In this document: in pieces, positions 16,697-23,949 of the stretch
Numbering within the stretch: position 1 is the stretch's first letter
Layout: each line of letters starts with the position of its first letter
IMG/VR virus record: IMGVR_UViG_3300045116_000451
Location: 1 to 64,000 of that record
Length of the DNA: 64,000 nucleotides
Source of the DNA: a virus
Strand: one strand, 5' to 3'
Translations under genes and position numbers: made by a program
Notes under the pieces: generated by a model
Databases searched by the model: none
Seen by the model: the letters and a program-made list of their open reading frames with translations, nothing else
Told to the model about the DNA's origin: nothing

Positions 16697-17077
16697 TTGT
16701 CCATCGTGCGCCTTTCGTGGGACAATCCGATCGTGTGGACCAGCTACAACGGCGGCACGCCTCGAGACGACGCCCCCTGGGCCGAAGAGCTGCTCTGGGC
16801 GAAGCTTCGCTCCCGGCAGATCGAAGGCGTCCGGTTCCGTCGCAACTACGAGCTGGCCGGCTTCAAGATCGACTTCTACGCCCCGGGCATCAAGCTCGCG
16901 ATCGAGACCGACGGCTCGCAGCACGACTTCTCGCGCGCCAAGGACGCGCGGCGTGACGAGAAGCTCGTGCACGAGGGCGTGACGGTCATGCGCTTCGACA
17001 ACGCCGAGATCGAGGGCGATCTCGCGCGCGTGGTGCGCGAGATTCGCGCAAAGGTCGGCGAGCTTCTTCGGCGTTGA
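16697..17077 (+). CDS. DUF559 / Vsr-like endonuclease-fold protein
   Basis: 126 residues from TTG 16697 (GTG 16733 is an alternative; no suitable ATG). EELLWAKLRSRQIEGVRFRRN, GFKIDFYAPGIKLAIETDGSQH (core Asp59, Glu70, Asp72, His76) and VTVMRFDN match DUF559, a PD-(D/E)XK relative of the very-short-patch-repair nuclease. Likely cuts or nicks DNA; role unknown. It may belong with the nucleotidyltransferase and lipoprotein as a cargo cluster. Confidence 0.85.
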   Translation: MSIVRLSWDNPIVWTSYNGGTPRDDAPWAEELLWAKLRSRQIEGVRFRRNYELAGFKIDFYAPGIKLAIETDGSQHDFSRAKDARRDEKLVHEGVTVMRFDNAEIEGDLARVVREIRAKVGELLRR

Positions 17078-17114
17078 CCGCGTCGACGCGCTGTTGTAGC
17101 TTCGGGCTTCCAGG

Positions 17115-17159
17115 ACGCCCGCTCCGTGGCCCCCCTCCCCTGCATGTCGGAGCGGGCGT
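17115..17159. terminator. Bidirectional hairpin terminator candidate
   Basis: ACGCCCGCTCCG (17115-17126) pairs perfectly with CGGAGCGGGCGT (17148-17159), 21-nt loop, between convergent genes. There is no long U-run on either strand. Confidence 0.55.
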
Positions 17160-17184
17160 TCGCTTGCCCGTCATCCGACTTGTG

Positions 17185-18336
17185 CTACTGACCGATCTCG
17201 GCCGCCCGCTGCGTGCGATCGTGAAGGACCAGACCCGCCACGGTACCCAGCACGAGCACGCTCCCGCCAACCAAAAACCACCGCCGCCGTCTTTCATCGC
17301 GCTCGAGCGACTCGCGCGATTCGACCATCGCCTTCGCCATCGCACCGACCGCCGAGGCGATCCGCGCTTGCTGCGCCAGTGTTTGGCGGGACGAAACAAC
17401 TGCCTTCGCCATCGCACCAGCTGCCGAGGCGATCCGCGCTTGCTCCGCCGTCTTCGCCCGGGCAGCGGCTTCTAGCGTCGCCTTGGCCTTCGCCTGCAGA
17501 GCCGCTTGGGCCGCCGCCGCCTGCCGCGCCTGCTCGCGATTGCGAGCGACACGAGCCGCCGCGATGGCGCCGAGAAGGTCCCCGAGCGAGGCCTCGAACG
17601 CGGCCGCGAGCGCCGGAGCCCAGACGTTTCTGAGCGCCGTCGAGCCTCCCAGGACCACGGCCTGCTGCAGGTCCGCGCTTGGGCAAGCCGGCATGGGCGA
17701 GCCGTGCGTCAGCATGATGATCCACGCGTAGTCGCCCGTGATCGCCGGGCGCGATGCCAGCCACTGGTTGTCGTACGGACCGAACACGAAGCTATCGCCC
17801 ATCCAACGAGCGTCGGCCGACAGCTTCGATGCGATCGAAACGCGCGCGTCGAATTGAACGTCTACGCCGGATTGCGAACGCACGGTGTCTAGACTTTTGA
17901 TATATGCGTTGTACTGATCCGTTAGGACTTGCGCACTCCCGTCCACGAGGCACTGGTAGCACATCACGCCACAAGCCTGCGGCAAAAACGCCATGAGCGG
18001 AGCGGCGATAATCGACGAAATAACCTTGGTCGTTTCCTTGACGACCGGCCAGACGGCTTTGGAAACAACAGCCGCGATCTCATCGCACAAGAACGCGCTC
18101 GTGCCCGGCGGGATGCCGGCGCTCGCGGCGCCCGCCTGGCAACCGTACGTGAGCCCCCTTTTGACCGCGTGCTGGCCGCAGGTTTCCTCGCTCGCCTCCT
18201 GTCCGACGCACGCCTTCGCGGCCGCCCAGCCCTCCGATGCGAACTTGGCCCCTGGCTTCGCTTCGCCGGGCACCTCGAGCCCGAGCCCGGGCAGCACCGG
18301 CCCGAGCCCGAAGCGGGAGCGGCCATCCACGCGCAT
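17185..18336 (-). CDS. Virion-type membrane protein with internal repeats
   Basis: 383 residues. Starts with a short basic segment containing FGLGPVLPGLG (L-P-G-L-G at 15-19), a motif shared with structural proteins at 47-63 kb. A Cys-rich first half with a hydrophobic stretch near 100-125, then a helical Ala-rich region with two tandem 24-residue units (QARIASAxGAMAKAx..., about 297-344), and a C-terminal TM (about 353-372). Probably a virion membrane or internal protein, although encoded far from the main structural operon. Confidence 0.65.
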   Translation of the reverse strand: MRVDGRSRFGLGPVLPGLGLEVPGEAKPGAKFASEGWAAAKACVGQEASEETCGQHAVKRGLTYGCQAGAASAGIPPGTSAFLCDEIAAVVSKAVWPVVKETTKVISSIIAAPLMAFLPQACGVMCYQCLVDGSAQVLTDQYNAYIKSLDTVRSQSGVDVQFDARVSIASKLSADARWMGDSFVFGPYDNQWLASRPAITGDYAWIIMLTHGSPMPACPSADLQQAVVLGGSTALRNVWAPALAAAFEASLGDLLGAIAAARVARNREQARQAAAAQAALQAKAKATLEAAARAKTAEQARIASAAGAMAKAVVSSRQTLAQQARIASAVGAMAKAMVESRESLERDERRRRWFLVGGSVLVLGTVAGLVLHDRTQRAAEIGQ

Positions 18337-18338
18337 GG

Positions 18339-18668
18339 CTAGCCCGCGACCGGCGGCCGTCCGCCCGGGGGCGCCGAGGGGGGCCTGGCCGTTGTGGTCG
18401 TTGTGCCTGCCCGGAGCTGCTTCATCAAGGCCCCGGCGCCGACCGTGAGCCCGGCGGACACCCCGGCCCCGAGCGCTGCCCCGGCGAGGCGCTTCGAGGG
18501 CCAGAGCAGCGCGCCCGCGACGGCGCCGACGATCGCAGCCCCAACGGGCGGGCCGTACGTGCGCAGGGCGACCGTGGTAGCGCTCGGCTCCGTCCAGGTG
18601 TCCCCGCCTGGCGGCGGCGCCTTCAAACGAACGTCTCCGAGCCCGGCGAAACGGCTGAAGCGCAACAT
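18339..18668 (-). CDS. Small Gly-rich membrane protein
   Basis: 109 residues from ATG 18668 (GTG 18674 also in frame). TAGACT lies 6 nt before this ATG, indicating a leaderless start. The N-terminus SRFAGLGD resembles the LxGLG motif; two Gly/Ala-rich spans (VGAAIVGAVAGALLW and AGAALGAGVSAGLTVG) look like a glycine-zipper hairpin, and the tail is Thr/Pro-rich. Adjacent to the 383-residue protein, probably a co-acting virion membrane component. Confidence 0.6.
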   Translation of the reverse strand: MLRFSRFAGLGDVRLKAPPPGGDTWTEPSATTVALRTYGPPVGAAIVGAVAGALLWPSKRLAGAALGAGVSAGLTVGAGALMKQLRAGTTTTTARPPSAPPGGRPPVAG

Positions 18669-18717
18669 GCGCACAGTCTAACCGCTGGTGCGTGGAAACA
18701 GAAGGTGCCCGCTTGTG

Positions 18718-19467
18718 TCAGACCGCGACGAACCTGTGGATCTGGTGGAAGGCGTACTCGGCCGGGCAGAACTTGCCGATGTCGTGCAGCCATCGGTTCA
18801 CCTCTTCGTCGTTGTCGGTGAGATGGCGGAGGCGGTTGCCGATGACCTTCTCGTAGGCCCAGAAGGGCAGGAGCAGAGCGCCCGCGCTCTGCGCGAGCAC
18901 GAAACCGTGTCGCTTCACGAGGTCGATCAACTCGCGGAACCCGAATTCGCGCACGTGGTACTGGCACATGAGCGGGACTTCGACGCCGAGCTTTCGGCCC
19001 ATGCGCACGTGCAGCGAATCCCGGTTGGGAGTCGAGACCACGAACACGCCGCCCAGCTTGATGCACTCCCGGATCGCGTCCAGGCCCGCGTCGACATCGC
19101 CCCAGTGCTCGATCGTTTCTCGCGCGAGCACGAGGTCGAATGTGTCGCTGTACGACCGAAAGGTTTCGATCGGCCCGTGATGGATGGTCGCGTTTGGCAT
19201 GGCTTTGCAGGCCTCTTCGTACGCGCTTCGCACGGGCTCGACGCCGACGACACGGCATCGCAACTCGGCCATCAGCTCGCCCTTTCCGCAGCCAACGTCG
19301 AGGGCGTCAAGGTAATTCGTTTGGATCTCGGGGCACGCGAGGTCGTGAAATGCTCGGACCAGAGCTTCGTGCATTTGGCGGTCGAACGGGAGCGCCAGCG
19401 TTCCAACTCCCGGCGTGGACCAGAGCGCCTCGGCGAGACGGGTTGCGGTGTCGTGCGGTTGGCTCAT
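18718..19467 (-). CDS. SAM-dependent methyltransferase
   Basis: 249 residues from MSQPHDTATRL; upstream open frame is Arg/Ser-rich and lies beyond a TTGTGC-17-TACCCT promoter whose -10 is 7 nt before this ATG. Motif I LDVGCGKGELM (about 56-66), VVGVEP, then FDLVLARETIEHW (motif IV) and a post-core LGGVFVVSTPN define a class I small-molecule methyltransferase of the Methyltransf_11/23 type. Target unknown; sugar or lipid methylation is plausible given the glycosyltransferases. Confidence 0.85.
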   Translation of the reverse strand: MSQPHDTATRLAEALWSTPGVGTLALPFDRQMHEALVRAFHDLACPEIQTNYLDALDVGCGKGELMAELRCRVVGVEPVRSAYEEACKAMPNATIHHGPIETFRSYSDTFDLVLARETIEHWGDVDAGLDAIRECIKLGGVFVVSTPNRDSLHVRMGRKLGVEVPLMCQYHVREFGFRELIDLVKRHGFVLAQSAGALLLPFWAYEKVIGNRLRHLTDNDEEVNRWLHDIGKFCPAEYAFHQIHRFVAV

Positions 19468-19474
19468 GCTCGGC

Positions 19475-19503
19475 AGGGTAGCCGAGCGATCGGATCGGCA
19501 CAA
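19475..19503 (-). promoter_or_regulatory. Promoter of methyltransferase gene
   Basis: Minus strand TTGTGC (19503-19498), 17-nt spacer, TACCCT (19480-19475), 7 nt to ATG: probable leaderless start. Confidence 0.5.
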
Positions 19504-19510
19504 GCCGTGG

Positions 19511-19834
19511 TCACGGCTGGCGAGGTTCTCTTCGTGCTTCGTCGATGATCGCCGCCAGCTCGGCTTCCAAGCCGTCGGGTACGCCTTGCGATACGTACTT
19601 GGCAGCGAGCGTTTGTGCGAGGTGCATGTGGCCGGCCTTTGCAGCTGCGCGAACCGCACCGCAGCGTGCAGCCGCGCCCTCGAGGTCGTGTGCGGGCAAC
19701 GCCGAAGCGATTTCGCTTTCCAGCTTGCATACCTTCAAGAACGCCAGTTGACGTTCAGCGGCGGTTTTGTGACCTCCGCCGTCCGCTAGAAGGATCGCGT
19801 GCGTGACTCGGTGGTACAGGTCTTGGAGCGTCAT
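19511..19834 (-). CDS. Hypothetical helical protein
   Basis: 107 residues from MTLQDLYHRVTHAI. Almost entirely helical, Ala-rich, with ARCGAVRAAAKAGHMHLAQTLAAK in the middle, reminiscent of a TPR-like hairpin but too short for certainty. TTCAAG-16-TATTAC (19872-19845) is a possible promoter 10 nt upstream of the start. No family recognised. Confidence 0.55.
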   Translation of the reverse strand: MTLQDLYHRVTHAILLADGGGHKTAAERQLAFLKVCKLESEIASALPAHDLEGAAARCGAVRAAAKAGHMHLAQTLAAKYVSQGVPDGLEAELAAIIDEARREPRQP

Positions 19835-20255
19835 GCGCCAGAGCGTAATACACGACGGGAAACGTGCTTGAACGATCGCGCGGAAGATCGACGCGCGCGA
19901 AATCGACAAGCGTAGCTCGGCGAGACACGCGAGCGCAAGCGGAATGAAGGCGATCGTAACTGCGCGACAGTGCGCGGGATCCCGCTCGGGCGCGCACGGA
20001 TACCGCCACGTTGTAATCCGGGCACGTGCAGATAAGCACCCCTTATTGCCACGTTAGCCGTACGGCCCGCGGGGCCCGGGGTGGGGTGCGGCATCGGGAA
20101 AAATCGGCCCGCGCGCGTCAAAAACATATGGCGCGCGCGCGTACTACGTGGTATGGTCTGTCCTGGACCACGGAGGTCCAGCAACCCCCCCCCCGGCAGG
20201 GCCGGGCGACGACGGGCGCCGCGCCCCCCCCCATCGCGCGGCAGGAGCGGACGAT
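19835..20255. other. Left boundary region of the accessory block
   Basis: About 420 nt without a convincing gene. The left part holds the leftward promoter of the gene ending at 19511. From about 20050 composition becomes extremely GC-rich. TACTACGTGGTA (20134-20145) is an imperfect version of the palindrome seen in later promoters; CTGGACC-ACGGA-GGTCCAG (20163-20181) is a perfect 7-bp hairpin; C10 (20185-20194) and C9 (20224-20232) tracts follow, then GCAGGAGCGG before the next ATG. Confidence 0.6.
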
Positions 20256-20486
20256 ATGGTGACCCTGTGCACGGCCCCTAGGCCCCCCGATGACGTGCTG
20301 GTAGACCTACTGGACCCCGCGTACCCCCCGGGGGTACAGTGTTACGGCTGGACGGCCGTAGATGACGCGGAGTTGGAGGTCGCGGACGCCGTGTCGATCG
20401 GCCCGCGGGCAACGGCGGCGGCACGGGCCGTGCTAGACGCAGCCCGCGCGCGTGTCGCGTGCGCGGTGCATCCGTGTAGCCCGTAG
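20256..20486 (+). CDS. Hypothetical small protein
   Basis: 76 residues from ATG 20256 with GGAGCGG upstream. Acidic N-terminal half (DDVLVDLLDP, DDAELEVADAV) and an Ala-rich helix. First gene of the accessory block, behind a hairpin leader. No family recognised. Confidence 0.45.
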   Translation: MVTLCTAPRPPDDVLVDLLDPAYPPGVQCYGWTAVDDAELEVADAVSIGPRATAAARAVLDAARARVACAVHPCSP

Positions 20487-20515
20487 CACACCCCTGGCGA
20501 CGCGCCGCAGGGGCC

Positions 20516-21079
20516 ATGCACCGCCTAGACCCCCTCCGCGAGCTACTCCGCGCCGCCGGCGCGGCGGTCGAGGTCCGCGCGGGCCTGGCCGGACTCGCGG
20601 CGGACGGCGCGGTGCTGGCGCCTGCCACGTGGACCGCGCGCGTAGCACGTCCTGGCCTAGCTGTCGTGGCTGGTCGGGTCACGCTGGACGCGCACGCGAT
20701 CCCGCGCGCCGAGCTGCGCTCGGGCGAGCGCGCCTACCGCGCGACCTGGATCGAGGTCGTGGGCGGGGCCGTCCGGGTCGTGCGCGGAGTGATCGCGTCG
20801 CGCCTCACGGACCGGTCGCGCGTGGACTGGTCGCACGCGTCCGGGCTGGCCGAGTGGCGACGCACGGCCGGGGCCCGCGCGAGGCGCCCTAGCTGCCCCG
20901 CTGTCGCGTCGAGCACCTCGGACGGGTCGGACCATGGGCGCCCCGCCGAGCGCGATAGCGCGTGCTATACACAGTTTGCGGTGGGGCCTCGCGGCGGATC
21001 CGATGCCGCGACGTTCCACCACGCATCGATTGCGACCCCGGGCACAGCGCCCGGGGATTCGGGTTGCGCGCGCTGGTAG
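20516..21079 (+). CDS. Hypothetical protein, C-terminus uncertain
   Basis: Open for 187 residues. The first about 125 residues look protein-like (REL, AAV, VTLDAH, YRATWIEVVGGAVRVVRGV), whereas the rest runs over a promoter-like palindrome (20955-20968) and a strong hairpin, so the real C-terminus may be shorter or the frame partly fortuitous. The start is preceded by a hairpin CCCCTG...CAGGGG that includes a spacer repeated at 32711. Confidence 0.4.
   Translation: MHRLDPLRELLRAAGAAVEVRAGLAGLAADGAVLAPATWTARVARPGLAVVAGRVTLDAHAIPRAELRSGERAYRATWIEVVGGAVRVVRGVIASRLTDRSRVDWSHASGLAEWRRTAGARARRPSCPAVASSTSDGSDHGRPAERDSACYTQFAVGPRGGSDAATFHHASIATPGTAPGDSGCARW
20955..20971 (+). promoter_or_regulatory. 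Additional palindromic operator-like site
   Basis: ATAGCGCGTGCTAT with a following TATACA resembles the promoter palindromes of this block but has no good -35 hexamer. It lies about 100 nt upstream of a full copy. Confidence 0.4.
21036..21056 (+). terminator. Strong hairpin, terminator-like
   Basis: CCCCGGGC-ACAGC-GCCCGGGG: perfect 8-bp GC stem with a 5-nt loop, just before the promoter at 21064. No U-run. Confidence 0.45.
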
Positions 21080-21092
21080 CACGTGCTATCAT
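21064..21092 (+). promoter_or_regulatory. Palindromic promoter copy 1
   Basis: TTGCGC (21064-21069), 17-nt spacer, TATCAT (21087-21092). The perfect palindrome TAGCACGTGCTA (21077-21088) lies between the hexamers and overlaps the -10: a built-in operator. Confidence 0.7.
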
Positions 21093-21099
21093 GCGTAGC

Positions 21100-21155
21100 G
21101 CGTGGCGCGCGGTGCGCCTACGCGCTACGGTCGCCCGGACCGGATACCGGGCAGG
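21100..21155 (+). repeat. 56-nt leader repeat, copy A (identical to 23452-23507)
   Basis: Identical 56-nt segment found again at 23452-23507. It folds as two stems: an outer pairing including GCGC/GCGC arms around a GCGGT loop, and GCCCGG...CCGGGC immediately before the AGGGAGA ribosome-binding site. Confidence 0.85.
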
Positions 21156-21163
21156 GAGAAAAA

Positions 21164-21406
21164 ATGACACGCGAACAGGCGATCGATCGACTCGTAAACC
21201 AGGTGGCCCGGTGGGGCGAGGGCGAGCGCGATACATCGCGCCCCGCTGACTGGGATTCCCGGCCGAATCGGCGCGCCGAGCTGTGCGCCTGCCCGGACTG
21301 CGGCGAGTCGCACGTGGACAACTGCGACGACTGCGGCTGTTGTGGTTTCTGCGGCGACTGCCACTGCGGCGGCACGACGCGCTGGGATGCCGTCGCCGTC
21401 GAGTAG
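21164..21406 (+). CDS. Small protein with C-terminal cysteine-rich zinc-ribbon
   Basis: 80 residues. The N-terminal half is charged (MTREQAIDRLVNQVARWGEG); from about residue 40 the protein has ten cysteines in CACPDCG...CDDCGCCGFCGDCHCG, enough for two zinc sites. AGGGAGA lies 5 nt before ATG. Controlled by palindromic promoter copy 1 and the 56-nt leader. No family recognised. Confidence 0.65.
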   Translation: MTREQAIDRLVNQVARWGEGERDTSRPADWDSRPNRRAELCACPDCGESHVDNCDDCGCCGFCGDCHCGGTTRWDAVAVE

Positions 21407-21442
21407 TGCGCCTAGCGCCCCCGCCCGCCCCGGGGCGTCCTG

Positions 21443-21452
21443 CCCCCCCCCC
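21443..21452 (+). repeat. C10 homopolymer tract before promoter copy 2
   Basis: Ten consecutive C followed by TCCC. Similar tracts at 23396-23403 (C8) and 25434-25441 (C8) also sit just upstream of palindromic promoters. Confidence 0.8.
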
Positions 21453-21465
21453 TCCCAAAAACCGC

Positions 21466-21494
21466 TTGCGCGCGCTGGTAGCGCGTGCTATATG
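21466..21494 (+). promoter_or_regulatory. Palindromic promoter copy 2
   Basis: TTGCGC (21466-21471), 17-nt spacer, TATATG (21489-21494). TAGCGCGTGCTA (21479-21490) keeps the TAGC/GCTA arms with an altered centre. Followed by hairpin GCCCGC-ACGGA-GCGGGC (21501-21517). Confidence 0.7.
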
Positions 21495-21551
21495 ATGATA
21501 GCCCGCACGGAGCGGGCCAACGACCGGGCAGGGCCCGGGGAGGATAGAGCG

Positions 21552-22364
21552 ATGAGTCACCCACCTATCAGACTGAGCGTCACTGAACGAGGCCGACTGC
21601 ATCTGACCGGCCGCGCGGCGGGCTACCCCGCCGCGGACTACGCGTGCGTGTCGTCGCACGCGGATGATCTGGTCACGCGCTGGAGGCGCGCGTGTCAGGT
21701 CGCGGCGCGAGCATGCGACCTGCCGACGTCCGTGCGCGCGGCCGCGCTCGCCGCGCACGAGGTGCACGCGAGGCGCGAGATACAGCGGGCCACATCGATG
21801 GACCTGCTCGGCCGAAGATGCCCGGGACTCGCGGTCGCGCGCGCTACGCGCGTCCTCGCGCAGCGGTCGCGCGAGCACGAGGGACGCGTCGTGCACGCGG
21901 TGCGCGCAGCCTGGCACGTGTCCCCGTACCGTCGAGCGGCCGGGACCTGGGCAGGTGGCCATCACGGCCTGGAGGTCACCTGTTCCGAGTATGTTCAGGC
22001 TCGGACTGCAACCTGGAAAGTTTGGTCGAAAAACGGAAAATGGTCCGGGCTAGACGCTCGGACTGTCCTCGCGGTCGATCCGCGCAGGTACCCCCTCGAC
22101 CGCGCGGAGCTGCACGTGGTCGAGCGCCTGGTCACGCTCGCTGCGTCTCCGATCGCGTGCGCGACGGACGAGCAGGTCTACGACGCCTCGTGGATCAGGC
22201 AGGCGCGCGGGCTCGACGTGCGAGTGCAGCACGGTGTGATCTACCGTCGCCGATCCCGAGCGGGCGGCGCGTGGCTACCGTGGATCCACGCGTCCACGCT
22301 CGCCGCCGCTCGATCGGTCACGTCCCGTCTAGTGCGCGAGGCGCGCGCGCAGGTGTCGCCGTGA
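21552..22364 (+). CDS. Hypothetical protein
   Basis: 270 residues from MSHPPIRLSVTERGRLHL, with GGGGAGGATAG upstream. Mixed helix and strand, several Trp residues in the centre (KVWSKNGKWSGL). Its TGA overlaps the GTG of the PcfJ-like gene, so the pair is coupled and may form a functional unit. No family recognised. Confidence 0.6.
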   Translation: MSHPPIRLSVTERGRLHLTGRAAGYPAADYACVSSHADDLVTRWRRACQVAARACDLPTSVRAAALAAHEVHARREIQRATSMDLLGRRCPGLAVARATRVLAQRSREHEGRVVHAVRAAWHVSPYRRAAGTWAGGHHGLEVTCSEYVQARTATWKVWSKNGKWSGLDARTVLAVDPRRYPLDRAELHVVERLVTLAASPIACATDEQVYDASWIRQARGLDVRVQHGVIYRRRSRAGGAWLPWIHASTLAAARSVTSRLVREARAQVSP

Positions 22365-23146
22365 GCTACCGCCGCGCCCCCCTCGCTGCGTGGCTGGCCC
22401 CGGAATACCCGCGCGCGTCGCTGGAGCAGGCGCGCCAGCTGCGATCGGGCCTCGCGCCGGCCGCCATCGCGCGCCGCGCCGACCCCGCCTCGACGCTCAC
22501 GGCCGCGGAGGCGCACGCGTGGCTGAGCGAGTCGCCCGACGTCGCGCCCCTCGCGTGGGCCACGCGTCACCTGCTCCGCGGCCAGCACGTCGTGCGGTCG
22601 TGGACCGTGCTCGGGTGGCTGCGCCGCGTGCTCGCCACGCCCGCGGAGCGCGCGGCGCTCCAGCGCGATCGGACCGTGCGCGGGCCCGGCGGGCAGACCG
22701 CGCGCGTGCGGCTCGTCGACCGCATCGACGAGATCCAGGACTGCGACCTAGCGCGCGGCGCCCGCACGGGCGTCGTGGCCGCCTTCGAGGCCGCCGCGGA
22801 GCGGTGGGGGTCGGCGTACCTCGCGCGCCTCGCGACCGACCATCGCGTGCTCCGCGACCCGCCCCCGTGGCGCCTCGGAGCACGCGTGCGCGTGCTCATC
22901 ACCGCCGCGGACCTAGTCCGTGAGGGGGCGGATATGCACCACTGCGTCGGCGGGTACGCTCACGCCGTCTCGACCGGGCAGAGCGTGATCCTCTCGATCC
23001 GGTGCCGCGCGCATCGGAGCACGGTTGAGGTGTCCCGAGACGGGTGTATCCGACAGCACAAGGGGGCAGGGAATGTTCCCCCGGACTCGGTGTGTGTGGC
23101 TATTCTGGAGAGTCTGAAACGAAGGAATGGGTGGCAACATGGGTAA
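22361..23146 (+). CDS. PcfJ-like protein
   Basis: 261 residues from GTG 22361 (GTGA overlap); the longer upstream frame runs inside the previous gene. The C-terminal 90 residues match the PcfJ-like domain: DLVREGADMHHCVGGY, then SVILSIR, STVEVSRDG, QHKGAGN. PcfJ was named in conjugative plasmid pCF10 and homologues are common on phages and plasmids; biochemical role unknown. The HHCVGGY motif suggests metal or nucleotide binding. Confidence 0.75.
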   Translation: MSYRRAPLAAWLAPEYPRASLEQARQLRSGLAPAAIARRADPASTLTAAEAHAWLSESPDVAPLAWATRHLLRGQHVVRSWTVLGWLRRVLATPAERAALQRDRTVRGPGGQTARVRLVDRIDEIQDCDLARGARTGVVAAFEAAAERWGSAYLARLATDHRVLRDPPPWRLGARVRVLITAADLVREGADMHHCVGGYAHAVSTGQSVILSIRCRAHRSTVEVSRDGCIRQHKGAGNVPPDSVCVAILESLKRRNGWQHG

Positions 23147-23369
23147 CGCACGAAAAGTGAAGCTCGGCCGCGCCAGGCTCATCCTGCGCGACCATGCCGC
23201 GTGGGCCGGCGTCTCGGTTCCGCGCTCGGTGATGCGCCGCGAGACGGCGGCGCTCCTGCCGCTCGCCCGGCCGCGCGGGCTCGTGGCCGTGCTCCGCCTC
23301 GCCTGGCGGTGCGCCGTCGCCGCGTGGCGATGCTCGCGCGCCGCTGCCCGCCGTCTCCCCGTCTCCTAG
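23139..23369 (+). CDS. Small basic protein
   Basis: 76 residues from ATG 23139, overlapping the PcfJ-like stop; ATG 23127 gives four extra residues. Basic N-terminus (MGNARKVKLGRARL) followed by an Ala/Arg/Trp-rich helix (VLRLAWRCAVAAWRCSRAAARR) that looks amphipathic. Unknown. Confidence 0.5.
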   Translation: MGNARKVKLGRARLILRDHAAWAGVSVPRSVMRRETAALLPLARPRGLVAVLRLAWRCAVAAWRCSRAAARRLPVS

Positions 23370-23416
23370 CCTCCCCCGTCCCCGGGGCGGCCTGTCCCCC
23401 CCCTCCCAAAAACCGC

Positions 23417-23445
23417 TTGCGCGCGCTGGTAGCACGTGCTATATG
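23417..23445 (+). promoter_or_regulatory. Palindromic promoter copy 3
   Basis: TTGCGC (23417-23422), 17-nt spacer, TATATG (23440-23445), with perfect TAGCACGTGCTA at 23430-23441. Upstream CCTCCCAAAAACCGC is shared with copy 2. Confidence 0.7.
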
Positions 23446-23451
23446 CACAGT

Positions 23452-23507
23452 GCGTGGCGCGCGGTGCGCCTACGCGCTACGGTCGCCCGGACCGGATACC
23501 GGGCAGG
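23452..23507 (+). repeat. 56-nt leader repeat, copy B (identical to 21100-21155)
   Basis: Perfect copy of the leader at 21100-21155, 2.35 kb away, again ending directly at the ribosome-binding site (GCAGGAGA) of a gene. Confidence 0.85.
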
Positions 23508-23517
23508 AGACACCATC

Positions 23518-23949
23518 ATGGCTACTATCCTCACCCATCTGGCGGACCCCCGGAGCGCGACACCGGGTCCGTGCGCTATTTGCGGTTCCGACGCGACGTC
23601 CTGGCGCCGCACCGGCCTGGCCGCGGGCGGGCTCGTGCGCGCGGCGCGCGCTTGCGAGGCGCACGAGCACGACGTGGTCAGCGCGTTGGCCGCGCTCACC
23701 ATGGACGATTGCGTCTCGTTCGTGCCGCGCGCGAGGCGGCTCGCGCGCGCCGATGCCGCCGAGCGTCGCGCGGAGAGGCTGTGCGCGCGAGCTGGCGGGT
23801 GGCGGCGGATGTCCGCGTCGCTCCGTGGCGCATCGTCGCACACGCACACGTGTGCGCTCGTCGGGGGCGCATGCGCGCGCGAGGCCGCCGCGCTCGATGC
23901 CTATGCCGCCGCGCTCCGGGCGTCGATCGGGACGGGGGGTGAGTCATGA
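23518..23949 (+). CDS. Hypothetical protein with N-terminal zinc knuckle
   Basis: 143 residues. CAICGSD (about 19-25) and a later C-EAHEHD provide a CxxC...CxxH-type zinc site; the rest is Ala/Arg-rich helix with a second His/Cys patch (SSHTHTCALVGGAC). Overlaps the ComM-like gene by 4 nt (ATGA). Coupled expression suggests a partner of that protein. Confidence 0.6.
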   Translation: MATILTHLADPRSATPGPCAICGSDATSWRRTGLAAGGLVRAARACEAHEHDVVSALAALTMDDCVSFVPRARRLARADAAERRAERLCARAGGWRRMSASLRGASSHTHTCALVGGACAREAAALDAYAAALRASIGTGGES

